Shown here one piece after another: positions 1 to 6,862 of a stretch of DNA of 30,747 bases. The notes beneath the pieces were generated by a model, which was not told the DNA's origin, searched no databases, and saw only the letters and a program-made list of their open reading frames with translations. The position numbers and the translations under genes were made by a program. Source of the DNA: an uncultured Oscillospiraceae bacterium (lineage in GTDB: Bacteria; Bacillota; Clostridia; Oscillospirales; Oscillospiraceae). Location: assembly GCA_934661135.1 (NCBI GenBank), contig CAKUJA010000013.1, positions 1-30,747 on the forward strand. Reading direction: 5' to 3'. Positions within the stretch are counted from its first letter, which is position 1; each line of letters starts with the position of its first letter.

Positions 1-522
1 GTCCAGCATCGCGGCCGTTTCTGTCTTGATGGTGGGATTATTGCGGAAAATGTAATCGCCAATGTCTGTAAAACCCATTGTCGAGGCCGCCGGACCAATC
101 ATCGGGACGCCATATTCCTGATAAATCTGGCCAGCTTCCATAATGGACCAGAAGTGGCCGACCATTCCGTAGTTGTCTTTGTCGACCACGACTTTCTGCG
201 CAATCGCAACGCCCTCCTCAATTTCTCCCTTTTCGTCGTATTCCTTTACCACGATCTGTCTGCCGTCAATGCCGCCGGCAGCGTTCCACTTATCGACCTG
301 CACTTTCGTCGCAGCCTGATAGCCCAGGCCATATTCAGAGTAATCGCCGGTGATCGCGCCACACATTGAGATCACGATCGGTTCGCTGCTGCTTGCGGTC
401 TCCGATGCATCCGTTTGCGTTTCCTGCGCGGATGCCTTTTCCTGCTCTTTTCCGCCGCTGCAAGCCGTCATCACAGACAGCAGCATCAGGCAGGCCAGCA
501 GGAGACTAATCATTCTTTTCAT
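1..522 (-). CDS. LivK-type ABC transporter substrate-binding lipoprotein (3' end outside window)
   Basis: The first 174 codons of a type I periplasmic binding protein are visible; the rest lies beyond the left edge. The start is MKRMISLLLACLMLLSVMTA followed by Cys, a lipoprotein signal with a TAC cleavage site, then a Ser/Glu/Thr-rich linker. The mature part has the LivK/branched-chain amino acid receptor pattern: an ITGDYSEYG-like first strand, YQAATKVQVDKWNAAGGIDGR, and GPAASTMGFTDIGDYIFRN. In this family the lipoprotein captures an amino acid or related small molecule outside the cell and hands it to LivHM/LivGF, which are not in the window. The ATG at 522 has a GGAG-type ribosome site just upstream. 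It diverges from a GntR/FCD regulator gene that may control it. The ligand cannot be read from sequence. Confidence 0.9.
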   Translation of the reverse strand, partial: MKRMISLLLACLMLLSVMTACSGGKEQEKASAQETQTDASETASSSEPIVISMCGAITGDYSEYGLGYQAATKVQVDKWNAAGGIDGRQIVVKEYDEKGEIEEGVAIAQKVVVDKDNYGMVGHFWSIMEAGQIYQEYGVPMIGPAASTMGFTDIGDYIFRNNPTIKTETAAMLD

Positions 523-607
523 TTTTTCTCCTCCAAAAATATTATCGTGTGCGGAGCAGAATGCTTGCCCGGTCAGTCGGAACACGCTTGCCCCTCATCG
601 CTACTTG

Positions 608-636
608 ATCATATCACAATCATTTCAATGTGTCAA
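608..636 (-). promoter_or_regulatory. Sigma-A-type promoter of the LivK-type gene
   Basis: On the minus strand TTGACA (636-631) and TATGAT (613-608) are separated by exactly 17 bp, close to the vegetative consensus. Transcription would start near 601, giving a leader of about 80 nt before the ATG at 522. Confidence 0.75.
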
Positions 637-793
637 TTACACACATTTTATACCTAAAATATACTATATTTTTTCTGTATTCTTGCTAATATCGTTATTT
701 TAGCTGATATTATCAGCACAAAAACAATTTTTTTATTTTTACATTTTTCATTTTTCAGCATTTTGACGGAAAAATAAAAAATTTCAGATTAAC

Positions 794-822
794 TTGACTT
801 GTTTTGAACATTATGATACATA
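794..822 (+). promoter_or_regulatory. Probable promoter of the GntR/FCD regulator gene
   Basis: TTGACT (794-799) and TACATA (817-822) are 17 bp apart. The CATGA-N6-TCATG inverted repeat starts 8 bp downstream of the -10, a position that would suit autorepression. Confidence 0.5.
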
Positions 823-901
823 TATTAGGACATGATGTTTGTCATGCTTTTCTGAAGCAATGTGTTTTTTAGTTTTCTGAGATGACCAGCGGAGGAACCT
901 T

Positions 902-1546
902 ATGAATGATAGAACTCTAAAAAGTCAGGTATTTACACACGTTCTATATGGCGTGATGACAGGAGAATATCCTGCGGAATCCCTGATTAACGAAAAAAAT
1001 CTGTGTAATAAGCTTGAGATCAGCAAATCCCCCGTGCGGGAAGCGCTTGTTGATCTATGCAGCCAAGGGATTCTGCGCAGCATCCCGCGTCAAGGCTACA
1101 AGGTCGTTCGATACACCGAACAGAACATTCGTGATATTGTGCAATACCGGCTCATGGTGGAATGCGGCTGTCTCTCACAGTGTTTTGAGCAGATCACGCC
1201 AGCGCAGATCTGCACATTGTCCGACCTGGTAGATAACGAGTTTTCCTATCTTTCCAAGAAAGATACGATAGAGTATTGGAATGACTCGCTAAATTTCCAT
1301 CTGACCCTCGTTTCTTTTTCCGGAAACGAATTTATCTACACCCAGTTAAAGACCGCACTCAATACGCTCATGCGCGCCTATCTCCAGTTTTATTGGGAAA
1401 GATGCGAAGATATTTCGCTTCTTCGTCCATCGGAGCTTCATCTCAAAATTGTCAACAGTCTCCGTCAGCAAAACAAAGCTGAGGCCGTTGCATACTTGGC
1501 CGACGACATCCGCTCGATCTTTAAATTCCAAAGCATCGGAGCCTAG
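902..1546 (+). CDS. GntR-family transcriptional regulator, FadR/FCD subfamily
   Basis: 214 aa. The N-terminal winged helix (about 5-70) has the GntR pattern: LINEKNLCNKLEISKSPVREALVDLCSQGILRSIPRQGYKVV in outline, with SPVREAL as the recognition helix. Residues ~75-210 form an all-helical FCD effector domain with spaced Asp/His residues (for example NFHLTLV and HLKIVNSL), which in this family often bind a metal and a carboxylate. The ATG at 902 follows GGAGG at 891-895. The gene diverges from a LivK-type receptor gene, so control of that uptake system is the simplest guess. The TAG stop (1544-1546) is the first three bases of a dispersed repeat, so the insertion may have set or shortened the C-terminus. 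Confidence 0.9.
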   Translation: MNDRTLKSQVFTHVLYGVMTGEYPAESLINEKNLCNKLEISKSPVREALVDLCSQGILRSIPRQGYKVVRYTEQNIRDIVQYRLMVECGCLSQCFEQITPAQICTLSDLVDNEFSYLSKKDTIEYWNDSLNFHLTLVSFSGNEFIYTQLKTALNTLMRAYLQFYWERCEDISLLRPSELHLKIVNSLRQQNKAEAVAYLADDIRSIFKFQSIGA

Positions 1547-1638
1547 GGTGTATCTGAAACCTCCCAACACGCCCGGACAGCGGGTCTTTTTGCGGTGTAC
1601 CGCGTCATGTTTCCTCGAAATATGTCAGTATTCCCGCG
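1544..1638 (-). repeat. Truncated copy of the TAGGGTGTATCTGAAA foldback repeat
   Basis: Relative to the copies at 8366, 8942 and 30412 this one is inverted. It keeps one terminal repeat (TAGGGTGTATCTGAAA), the GCCCGGACAGCGGG segment and the apical CGAAATATGTCAGTATTCCCG core, then loses similarity near 1638. No second terminal repeat is present, so it is a decayed, immobile relic. It overlaps the stop codon of the upstream gene. Confidence 0.8.
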
Positions 1639-1673
1639 TTTTTCAAACGATCATTTGTGTCAAAAACGCTTGC

Positions 1674-1697
1674 CGATTGAATCATCGGTTCCCTCTG
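1674..1697. repeat. Short palindromic repeat TTGCCGATTGAATCATCGGTTCCC, copy 1
   Basis: The core TGCCGATTGAATCATCGG, followed by TTCCC, recurs at 3431-3453 and in a weaker form at 6459-6480. CCGAT and ATCGG form a small stem. It follows the decayed foldback repeat here and directly precedes a solo foldback end at 3455, so the two repeat types seem to be associated. Confidence 0.6.
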
Positions 1698-1759
1698 CGG
1701 GAACTTATCAGCCGTGAATCCGCCATGCCGCCCCCTCAGGTCTGATTTCTGCGCTGCTC

Positions 1760-1788
1760 TTGACAACTGCCCATGCAGATGCTATGAT
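1760..1788 (+). promoter_or_regulatory. Sigma-A promoter of the T-box/brnQ unit
   Basis: A consensus TTGACA (1760-1765) and TATGAT (1783-1788) with a 17-bp spacer give a start near 1795, immediately before T-box stem I. Confidence 0.85.
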
Positions 1789-1794
1789 GGCAAC

Positions 1795-2080
1795 GATAAT
1801 TGCATAGCAAAAGCGATGACGAAGACGGATCTGATCGCAGGTCGCCCAGAGAGCCGGGGACGGTGGAAACCCGGCGGATCGCATCAACCAATCCCATCCC
1901 TTCCGAGCTGAGTGCCCCAAAGCAGTGCAAGTAGGGTTCTCCGTGCAGGCTACGTCAGTGCCTAGGTCTTGTTAGAGTCCGAAGTGGCGCGACTTGTCGC
2001 GCAATTTGAGTGGTACCGCGGGTTTTTGTGTATAGACAAGACTCGTCTCAAAGCAATTTGAGACGAGTCTTTTTATTTTG
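1795..2080 (+). ncRNA. T-box riboswitch leader, probably isoleucine-specific
   Basis: The leader shows the T-box parts in order: the GCGATGACGAAGAC stem I base (about 1813-1826), the AGAGAGCC...GGTGGAAACCCGGC apical hairpin region (about 1848-1875), a specifier-loop region ending TTCCGAGC, the T-box sequence GAGTGGTACCGCGGG (2008-2022), and a terminator. Aligning the TTCCGAGC end with characterised leaders places ATC (1896-1898) at the specifier position, an isoleucine codon. Uncharged tRNA-Ile should favour the antiterminator and expression of brnQ. The specifier was assigned by eye and is less certain than the T-box call itself. Confidence 0.9.
2037..2079 (+). terminator. T-box-controlled intrinsic terminator
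   Basis: A long stem, AGACTCGTCTCAAA pairing with TTTGAGACGAGTCT across a short GCAA loop, is followed by TTTTATTTTG. It sits between the T-box motif and the brnQ ribosome site, as expected for a transcription-attenuating T-box. Confidence 0.9.
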
Positions 2081-2104
2081 TTGTTTTTAGAAGGAGACAA
2101 AGAC

Positions 2105-3424
2105 ATGAAACTGAGTAAAAAACATATGCTGCTAATCAGCTTTATGCTGTTTTCACTGTTTTTCGGTGCAGGCAACCTGATTTTCCCGCCCTTTCTCGGC
2201 CAGAATGCGGGCAGCCATACGCCGCCCGCCATGCTCGGCTTCCTCGCGACTGCCGTCATCCTGCCGGTGCTCGGCGTCGTGGTCGTCGCGCGCTTCGGCG
2301 GTCTCGACCGTCTCGGCCAACAGGTCGGCCGCCACTTTGCGCTTGTATTTACCGTCCTGATCTATCTCTCCATCGGCCCCGGTCTCGGCATTCCGCGTGC
2401 GGCCAGCGTGCCGTTTGAGATGGCTGTTGCGCCCTATCTCCCGGCCGGTGCAAACGTCAAGCTCTGGATGCTGGTCTATTCGCTGGTGTTCTTCCTCGTT
2501 GCGCTCTGGCTGTGCATGACGCCCGGCAAGCTCGTCGACCGCATCGGCCACTTTCTCACGCCAAGCCTTCTGATTCTTCTGGTTTTCCTGTTTGTGAGCT
2601 TCCTGCTGCGCGGCACGGTCGACATCGCCGCTGCGCAGCCGGCCTATTCCTCCGCGCCCTTCCTCAAAGGCTTTTCCGAGGGCTACCAGACCATGGACAC
2701 CATCGCCGCGCTGAACTTCGGCCTTGTCATCTCCACCACGCTCGGCACCTTCGGCCTGACGGAAAAGCGCGACCGGCTGCGCCACACCGTCCTTGCCGGT
2801 GTTTTCGCCGGAACCATCCTCGCCCTCGTCTACGCCATGCTCTCCTATATGGGGATGTGCTCCTCCGGCGTCTACGCCATCCAGGAGAACGGCGCATGGA
2901 CGCTGCGCTGTATCGTCTATCAGCTTTTCGGCGCACCAGGCGCCATCCTGCTCGCCGCCATCTTCACGCTCGCCTGCCTGACCACCTGTGTCGGCCTGAT
3001 CAACTCCATCTCGCAGTATTTCTCCGTCCTGTTCAAAAAAATCTCCTATCGGGCATGGGTTCTGATCATCACCGGCTTCTCGTTTCTCGTCTGCAATCAG
3101 GGTCTCAGCGCCATCCTCAGCGTCTCTATCCCCATACTGAACGCGATCTATCCGGTCGCCATCGTGCTCATTCTGCTCGGTCTGAGCCACGGTCTCTGGA
3201 CGCGAAACCGCTTCGCCTATCCGCTCACTGTTGCTGGCACCGGCGTCGTCAGCGTCATCTACGCGCTCGATACTGCCGGCATCCCGCTCGGTGCGCTCAC
3301 CACGCTCTGCAAGCGTCTCCCGCTCTACGACATGGGATACTGCTGGGTCAGCGTTGCCGCCTCCATGCTTCTGCTCAGCGTCCTCCTCACTGCCCTGCCC
3401 CGCGCCAAACAGCGTGCTTCTTGA
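2105..3424 (+). CDS. brnQ: Branched-chain amino acid transport protein BrnQ (LIVCS family)
   Basis: 439 aa from the ATG at 2105, which follows AAGGAGAC at 2091; an in-frame ATG at 2078 lies inside the terminator and is unlikely. The protein begins MKLSKKHMLLISFMLFSLFF, then GAGNLIFPPFLGQNAG, the diagnostic start of the LIVCS (2.A.26) sodium-coupled carriers. About 12 hydrophobic segments cover the full usual length, with GPGLGIPRAASVPFEMAV early in the chain. It imports isoleucine, leucine and valine with Na+ across the cytoplasmic membrane. Control by the upstream T-box fits this: uptake rises when charged tRNA-Ile is scarce. A hairpin terminator at 3491 closes the unit. Confidence 0.95.
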   Translation: MKLSKKHMLLISFMLFSLFFGAGNLIFPPFLGQNAGSHTPPAMLGFLATAVILPVLGVVVVARFGGLDRLGQQVGRHFALVFTVLIYLSIGPGLGIPRAASVPFEMAVAPYLPAGANVKLWMLVYSLVFFLVALWLCMTPGKLVDRIGHFLTPSLLILLVFLFVSFLLRGTVDIAAAQPAYSSAPFLKGFSEGYQTMDTIAALNFGLVISTTLGTFGLTEKRDRLRHTVLAGVFAGTILALVYAMLSYMGMCSSGVYAIQENGAWTLRCIVYQLFGAPGAILLAAIFTLACLTTCVGLINSISQYFSVLFKKISYRAWVLIITGFSFLVCNQGLSAILSVSIPILNAIYPVAIVLILLGLSHGLWTRNRFAYPLTVAGTGVVSVIYALDTAGIPLGALTTLCKRLPLYDMGYCWVSVAASMLLLSVLLTALPRAKQRAS

Positions 3425-3430
3425 ACCCAT

Positions 3431-3471
3431 TGCCGATTGAATCATCGGTTCCCCAAGGGTGTATCTGAAAC
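3431..3471. repeat. Palindromic repeat copy 2 followed by a solo foldback-repeat end
   Basis: TGCCGATTGAATCATCGG and TTCCCC (3431-3454) repeat the sequence at 1675-1697. They are followed at once by AAGGGTGTATCTGAAACC (3455-3472), which matches the left end of the copy at 1544 through 17 bases but has no interior or partner end. Confidence 0.7.
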
Positions 3472-3490
3472 CATTTTCCTGAAAAAACCG

Positions 3491-3540
3491 CCCCGGCTTC
3501 ACCGGCGCATCCTGCGCCAGAGAAGCCGGGGTTCTGTTTT
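3491..3540. terminator. Bidirectional terminator between brnQ and the EamA gene
   Basis: CCCCGGCTTC (3491-3500) pairs with GAAGCCGGGG (3522-3531), with a smaller GGCGC/GCGCC stem inside, and TTCTGTTTT follows. It lies between the convergent brnQ and EamA genes and can serve both. Confidence 0.85.
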
Positions 3541-4399
3541 ATTTTCGAAGCTCTTTTCGCTGTCCGAGAAACACAATCGCACCCGCCGCCAGCACCAGCG
3601 CGCCGCCAAGATAAGAGGTCGGCGCAATCTTCTGCTTCAGCAGCAAATAGCCCAGCAGTGTCGAGAAAATAATCCCGGAGTAGTTGAAAATGCTCGCCTC
3701 CGACGCCGGAATCATTGTGTACGACCGTGTCAGCAAAAACTGCCCCGCCGAAGCGCAGGCCGCAATACCAAGCAGCTCCAGCAGTTGCAGCGGCGTCGGC
3801 ATCACGAAGTGGAAGCTCATAACGATCGCGCTGAGTATCGTGGAAAATGCGGAGAAAAAGAAGATAATCACATTGGGATTCTCGCGTCCACGCAATGCGC
3901 TGACCGATGTGTAAGCCACCCCCGTAAACAGCGCCGACAGCATCGCCACAAAAATCGGGAAGAAATTTGAGCGGAACGTCGGCCCCGACACCAGCACCGC
4001 GCCCGCAAACGCGCAGACCAGTGCCAGCACATGATACCGCTTCACGGTTTGCCCAAGAAAGATCGCCGCCAGCAGCGTCACGACAAACGGCGACATCTTA
4101 TTCAAAATCGCCACGTCGCCCTGCGCCGCGTGCGCCGACGCGTAAAACAGCGCCATCATTCCCAGATACCCGGAAGCTGACCGCAAAATCAAAATTTTCC
4201 GGTTCTCCGGCTTTCCAAGCGGGTTGACATGGTTGCGGCATAAGCCGATCAGCGCCAGCAGCGCCGCAATCAAATTGCGAAAAAAAAGCTGTTCAAACAG
4301 CGGAATCGCGCCCGCGTTCACTGCGATCAAAATCTGCATTATCGCAAAGCTGAGCGCCGAGAGCACCATGCAGAGCGCTCCCTGATATTTTTCTTTCAT
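3539..4399 (-). CDS. EamA/DMT-superfamily transporter
   Basis: 286 aa with about ten hydrophobic segments in two homologous halves (about 5-135 and 145-280), the RhaT/EamA architecture of metabolite exporters. The second half includes QFLLTRSYTMIPASEASIFNYSGIIFSTLLGYLLL in outline, typical of the family. The ATG at 4399 has GGAGG eight bases upstream, inside the end of the cysteine desulfidase relic, whose stop lies 3 bp before, so the two are translationally linked. E. coli EamA exports cysteine and O-acetylserine. That role here is only suggested by the neighbouring relic; the family carries many substrates. Confidence 0.88.
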   Translation of the reverse strand: MKEKYQGALCMVLSALSFAIMQILIAVNAGAIPLFEQLFFRNLIAALLALIGLCRNHVNPLGKPENRKILILRSASGYLGMMALFYASAHAAQGDVAILNKMSPFVVTLLAAIFLGQTVKRYHVLALVCAFAGAVLVSGPTFRSNFFPIFVAMLSALFTGVAYTSVSALRGRENPNVIIFFFSAFSTILSAIVMSFHFVMPTPLQLLELLGIAACASAGQFLLTRSYTMIPASEASIFNYSGIIFSTLLGYLLLKQKIAPTSYLGGALVLAAGAIVFLGQRKELRK

Positions 4400-4402
4400 C
4401 GC

Positions 4403-4615
4403 TCAGTCCTCCAGCATCAGGCGCAGAATTTCCACATCCGTATCGCACATTCCGTTGTGCGCCAGCGCACGATAGAGCGCTTCACGATCCTTGCCAAGCT
4501 CCTGCCGGCCAACCGCCGCAGCATATGCCAGCGCGATCGGCTCTGTGCATCCCATTGCGGGAATCAGCTCCTCCCGCAGAATATCAATATATTGTTCATA
4601 TCTTTCTACTTCCAT
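4403..4615 (-). pseudogene. Internally deleted L-cysteine desulfidase (CdsB/YhaM family) relic
   Basis: The 70-codon frame starts at ATG 4615 after AAAAGGAAG. Residues 9-40 (YIDILREELIPAMGCTEPIA onward) match the N-terminus of the full-length desulfidase at 28296-29564 (AILKEELIPALGCTEPSAVA). Residues 55-68 (GMCDTDVEILRLML) match that protein's extreme C-terminus (GMRTTDVEILNIMI). About 350 residues between them are missing, yet the frame is intact. The enzyme normally needs an Fe-S cluster held by Cys in GCTEP and by two later Cys residues; only the first remains, so catalysis is very unlikely. It may survive only as a leader that couples translation to the EamA gene, or as a new small protein. 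Two extra in-frame starts exist upstream (4657, 4645). Confidence 0.8.
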
Positions 4616-5018
4616 ATTGAAACTTCCTTTTTTCTCCTGCGGCATCAGAAGTTCCACGCGAAACTGTCCTCGTCAGCGCACGCAGCGTTTCAACCAGCGC
4701 AGTCTGATGCTCGCCGTCATTCCCGGCGCGCATCAGCAGATCCGCCTCTTTGATATACACCGTGCTTTGCAGGTGAAACCGCCCGCTGCAGCAGCGGTGG
4801 TGCAGCAGAATTCCGGCGACACGGATGTCCTTCAGCGGTTTGATAAAGTCGTCATGTTCATACGTGTTCCAAAACGTCTCCCGAATCATCAGAAGATCGC
4901 CTTCCCGCAGTTCGTCTATGTTTTTCCCATTATAAAATACCACACGGCGAAACGGATTGGTCACCAGTTCCTCACGCACCACACATTTAAGGACATCGGC
5001 TCCTGCAAAGCGAAGCAT
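4596..5018 (-). CDS. Hypothetical protein, family not recognised
   Basis: 140 aa from the ATG at 5018; an earlier ATG at 5054 lies within the pta terminator. The body is soluble and mixed alpha/beta in character (RRVVFYNGKNIDELREGDLL, then FWNTYEHDDFIKPLKDIRVA), with a CC pair and several His residues near the middle. Codon choice looks like that of real genes over most of the length. The last ~20 codons (GTSDAAGEKRKFQYGSRKI) run through the ribosome site and start of the desulfidase relic, so the natural C-terminus may have been lost in the same rearrangement. No good ribosome site is visible. It could be a decayed gene. Confidence 0.45.
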   Translation of the reverse strand: MLRFAGADVLKCVVREELVTNPFRRVVFYNGKNIDELREGDLLMIRETFWNTYEHDDFIKPLKDIRVAGILLHHRCCSGRFHLQSTVYIKEADLLMRAGNDGEHQTALVETLRALTRTVSRGTSDAAGEKRKFQYGSRKI

Positions 5019-5037
5019 AACCGTTTTTCTTGATGCC

Positions 5038-5072
5038 AAAAGGGGCTGTCCCACTAAGAGGCAGCCCCTTTG
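5038..5072 (-). terminator. Terminator downstream of pta
   Basis: On the minus strand AAAGGGGCTG pairs with CAGCCCCTTTT around a CCTCTTAGTGGGA loop, about 20 bp after the pta stop. Confidence 0.8.
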
Positions 5073-5093
5073 AATCTCTGAACCTTGAACCTT

Positions 5094-6110
5094 TTATGCC
5101 ATGCCAGCCGTAATGATGGCCATCTTGTAGACTTCCTCCGCATTGCAGCCGCGGGAGAGGTCGTTGATCGGCGCGTTCAAACCCTGGAGAATCGGGCCGT
5201 AGGCTTCGAAACCACCAAGACGCTGTGCAATCTTGTAGCCGATGTTGCCGGCCTCGATGCACGGGAAGATGAACGTGTTGGCATAGCCGGCAACCTTAGA
5301 GCCCGGGAACTTGAGCTGGCCGACAACCGGCGAAACCGCCGCGTCGAACTGCATCTCGCCGTCGATTGCAACGTCGGGAGCAAGCTCCTTGGCGATCTCG
5401 GTGGCTTTCTGACTCAGTGCAACCGTGCCGCCCTTGCCGCTGCCCTTCGTGGAGAAGCTCAGCATGGCAACCTTCGGCTCGATGCCGAAGAACTTCGCCG
5501 TACGTGCAGACTCGACCGCAACCTCCGCGAGCTTCTGCGCGCCGGAGAAGGTGACTTCGCCGGTGGTCTTGTCGACGGTGTCGGGATAGTCGATATTGAT
5601 GGCACAGTCGCCCATGCAATACTTTTCATCGTTGCCGTCCTTATCCTTGCGGAACAGGATGAACGACGAGGAAACGAGATGCGCACCCTTGCGGGTCTTG
5701 ACGAGCTGGAGTGCCGGACGAACCGTGTCTGCCGTGGAATAGGTCGCGCCGCCGAGCAGGGCGTCTGCCTTGCCCATCTTGACGAGCATCGTGCCGAAGT
5801 AGTTGCCCTTGGCCAGCGCCGCGCGGCAATCCTCCTCGCTCATCTTGCCCTTGCGGAGCTCAACCATGGTCTTGACCATCTCGTCCATCTCCGGATAGGT
5901 CGCCGGGTCGATAATCGTGGCCTTTGCAACGTCAAAGCTGCCCTTGGCAGCCGCGGCCTTGACCTCGTCGACATTGCCGATCAGGATCACATCCATCAGG
6001 TCTTCCTTCATCAGGCGGTCGGCCGCTTCCAGAATACGGGCATCGGGACCTTCGGTAAAGACGATCGTGCGGCGGGTTGCCTTCAGTGCATCGATCAGCT
6101 TTGTAAACAT
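5094..6110 (-). CDS. pta: Phosphate acetyltransferase
   Basis: 338 aa from the ATG at 6110, chosen because GGAGGT sits just upstream; the in-frame ATG at 6125 is part of that leader. It makes acetyl phosphate and CoA from acetyl-CoA and phosphate. The sequence is the short class I Pta: an N-terminal IVFTEGPDARILEAADRL, the central KADALLGGATYSTADTVRPAL, and the C-terminal active-site region CIEAGNIGYKIAQRLGGFEA, then YGPILQGLNAPINDLSRG. Length is normal. The usual partner ackA is not adjacent: a terminator and unrelated genes lie downstream and a miniprotein gene upstream. Pyruvate from cysteine desulfidation elsewhere in the window would reach this step via acetyl-CoA. Confidence 0.95.
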   Translation of the reverse strand: MFTKLIDALKATRRTIVFTEGPDARILEAADRLMKEDLMDVILIGNVDEVKAAAAKGSFDVAKATIIDPATYPEMDEMVKTMVELRKGKMSEEDCRAALAKGNYFGTMLVKMGKADALLGGATYSTADTVRPALQLVKTRKGAHLVSSSFILFRKDKDGNDEKYCMGDCAINIDYPDTVDKTTGEVTFSGAQKLAEVAVESARTAKFFGIEPKVAMLSFSTKGSGKGGTVALSQKATEIAKELAPDVAIDGEMQFDAAVSPVVGQLKFPGSKVAGYANTFIFPCIEAGNIGYKIAQRLGGFEAYGPILQGLNAPINDLSRGCNAEEVYKMAIITAGMA

Positions 6111-6157
6111 ATGTATTACCTCCATTTTTTGCGGAACTTCCGCTGTTGTTCGGATAA

Positions 6158-6186
6158 ATTATACAACGATGTGCCGCGTAACACAA
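6158..6186 (-). promoter_or_regulatory. Promoter of pta
   Basis: On the minus strand TTGTGT (6186-6181) and a perfect TATAAT (6163-6158) are 17 bp apart, giving a leader of about 40 nt. Confidence 0.75.
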
Positions 6187-6263
6187 CCGTTTTTTGAAAA
6201 AACACCAGGAAAAAGCGCAGTTGCTCCCGTCCAACAGCACGGCATTTCAAAAAGCATCGCATT

Positions 6264-6291
6264 GGCGGCGGAAACAGCCGTTTCCGCCGCC
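6264..6291 (-). terminator. GC-rich hairpin, probable terminator of the miniprotein gene
   Basis: GGCGGCGGAAAC pairs perfectly with GTTTCCGCCGCC over a 4-base loop. On the minus strand a run of five T follows after 12 more bases, so termination may be weak. It separates the miniprotein gene from the pta promoter. Confidence 0.55.
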
Positions 6292-6299
6292 TTGCTCTC

Positions 6300-6434
6300 T
6301 TATAAATCGTCCGCGTCCTGCACCGGCAGCTCCGTCGGGTCGAGCGGAACGCCCGTCCAGCTCCCCTGTGGGTCTGCAAAGCTCGGCGTCTCCACAGTTT
6401 CCAGCGGAGCCTGCTTCTTTTTGCGTTTTTTCAT
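6300..6434 (-). CDS. 44-aa miniprotein with basic head and acidic PVQDADDL tail
   Basis: A short frame with a strong ribosome site (AGGGGGAT, about 5 bases from ATG 6434) encodes MKKRKKKQAPLETVETPSFA, then DPQGSWTGVPLDPTELPVQD and ADDL. The first eight residues are almost all Lys/Arg and the end is acidic. The DPxGSxTGxPxDPxExPVQDADDL pattern is one I associate with small uncharacterised proteins of Clostridia, but I cannot confirm that without a search. There is no membrane segment or signal peptide. A hairpin follows the stop directly, and another repeat-like palindrome lies upstream. Function unknown; it is too short for many gene finders. Confidence 0.7.
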   Translation of the reverse strand: MKKRKKKQAPLETVETPSFADPQGSWTGVPLDPTELPVQDADDL

Positions 6435-6458
6435 GCGGCAATCCCCCTTACGTAACCG

Positions 6459-6480
6459 CTGAATAAATCGTCGGTTCCTT
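6459..6480. repeat. Divergent copy 3 of the short palindromic repeat
   Basis: CGCTGAATAAATCGTCGGTTCC resembles GCCGATTGAATCATCGGTTCC at 1676 and 3432, keeping GAAT, ATCGTCGG/ATCATCGG and GGTTCC. The flanking CGTAAC...TTACGG adds a further imperfect stem. Similarity is partial. Confidence 0.35.
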
Positions 6481-6510
6481 ACGGGGTTAGTTTATCCGAA
6501 TTGCCGCACC

Positions 6511-6861
6511 CTATTCGTCGTGGTGACCGTTCTGGTCGCAGGTCAGCGGCCGATATTCCGCCGTCCCGATCTCCGGCACATACTGCCGGAGCGCCGCAGA
6601 GAATGCCGCAAAATAGGGATGCGACTGCGGCAGCAGCACCAGATATTCCGCACCAAACAGCGCATCTTTTCCGGTGAAGCTGAGCGCATCCTCAAAGGTT
6701 TTATCCACACGCACGTGTTCCCGCAGGCTGACGTCCGTCAGTTCATCCAGCCGAAAGAAAATCATCGTCCGTTCGCACATCAATTCGATATAGGCCGGAT
6801 TGTCAAAATCCGGCGGCAAAATCCGAATCGTATCCTGCGGCAGCATTTGATAGTGCTTCAT
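6511..6861 (-). CDS. Hypothetical protein downstream of yqeB
   Basis: 116 aa from the ATG at 6861, which has GGAGG eight bases upstream; longer in-frame starts lie inside yqeB. The protein begins MKHYQMLPQDTIRILPPDFD. It is soluble, with a likely beta strand ELMCERTMIFFRLDEL, a hydrophobic LFGAEYLVLLPQSHPYFAAF stretch and a His-rich end (NGHHDE). I do not recognise the family. It follows yqeB by 1 bp and yqeC-yqeB overlap, so it is very likely co-transcribed with these selenium/molybdenum maturation genes and may share that context. Confidence 0.75.
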   Translation of the reverse strand: MKHYQMLPQDTIRILPPDFDNPAYIELMCERTMIFFRLDELTDVSLREHVRVDKTFEDALSFTGKDALFGAEYLVLLPQSHPYFAAFSAALRQYVPEIGTAEYRPLTCDQNGHHDE

Positions 6862-6862
6862 T

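Larger units (their letters stand above)
523..901. promoter_or_regulatory. AT-rich divergent control region with two inverted repeats
   Basis: This 379-bp intergenic stretch separates two divergent genes and is much more AT-rich than the flanking genes. It holds a perfect 7-bp inverted repeat with a 1-bp centre, GCTGATATTATCAGC (703-717), and a second, CATGA-N6-TCATG (831-846). The second lies just downstream of the proposed -10 of the regulator gene. Both are candidate operators for the adjacent GntR/FCD protein. Neither fits the classical FadR-type TNGTNNNACNA site well, so the assignment is inference. Confidence 0.5.

Noticed and set aside
2153..3502. 449-aa minus-strand frame opposite brnQ
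   Set aside because: Asp/Glu/Gly/Arg-rich composition typical of the reverse complement of a membrane protein; brnQ is certain.
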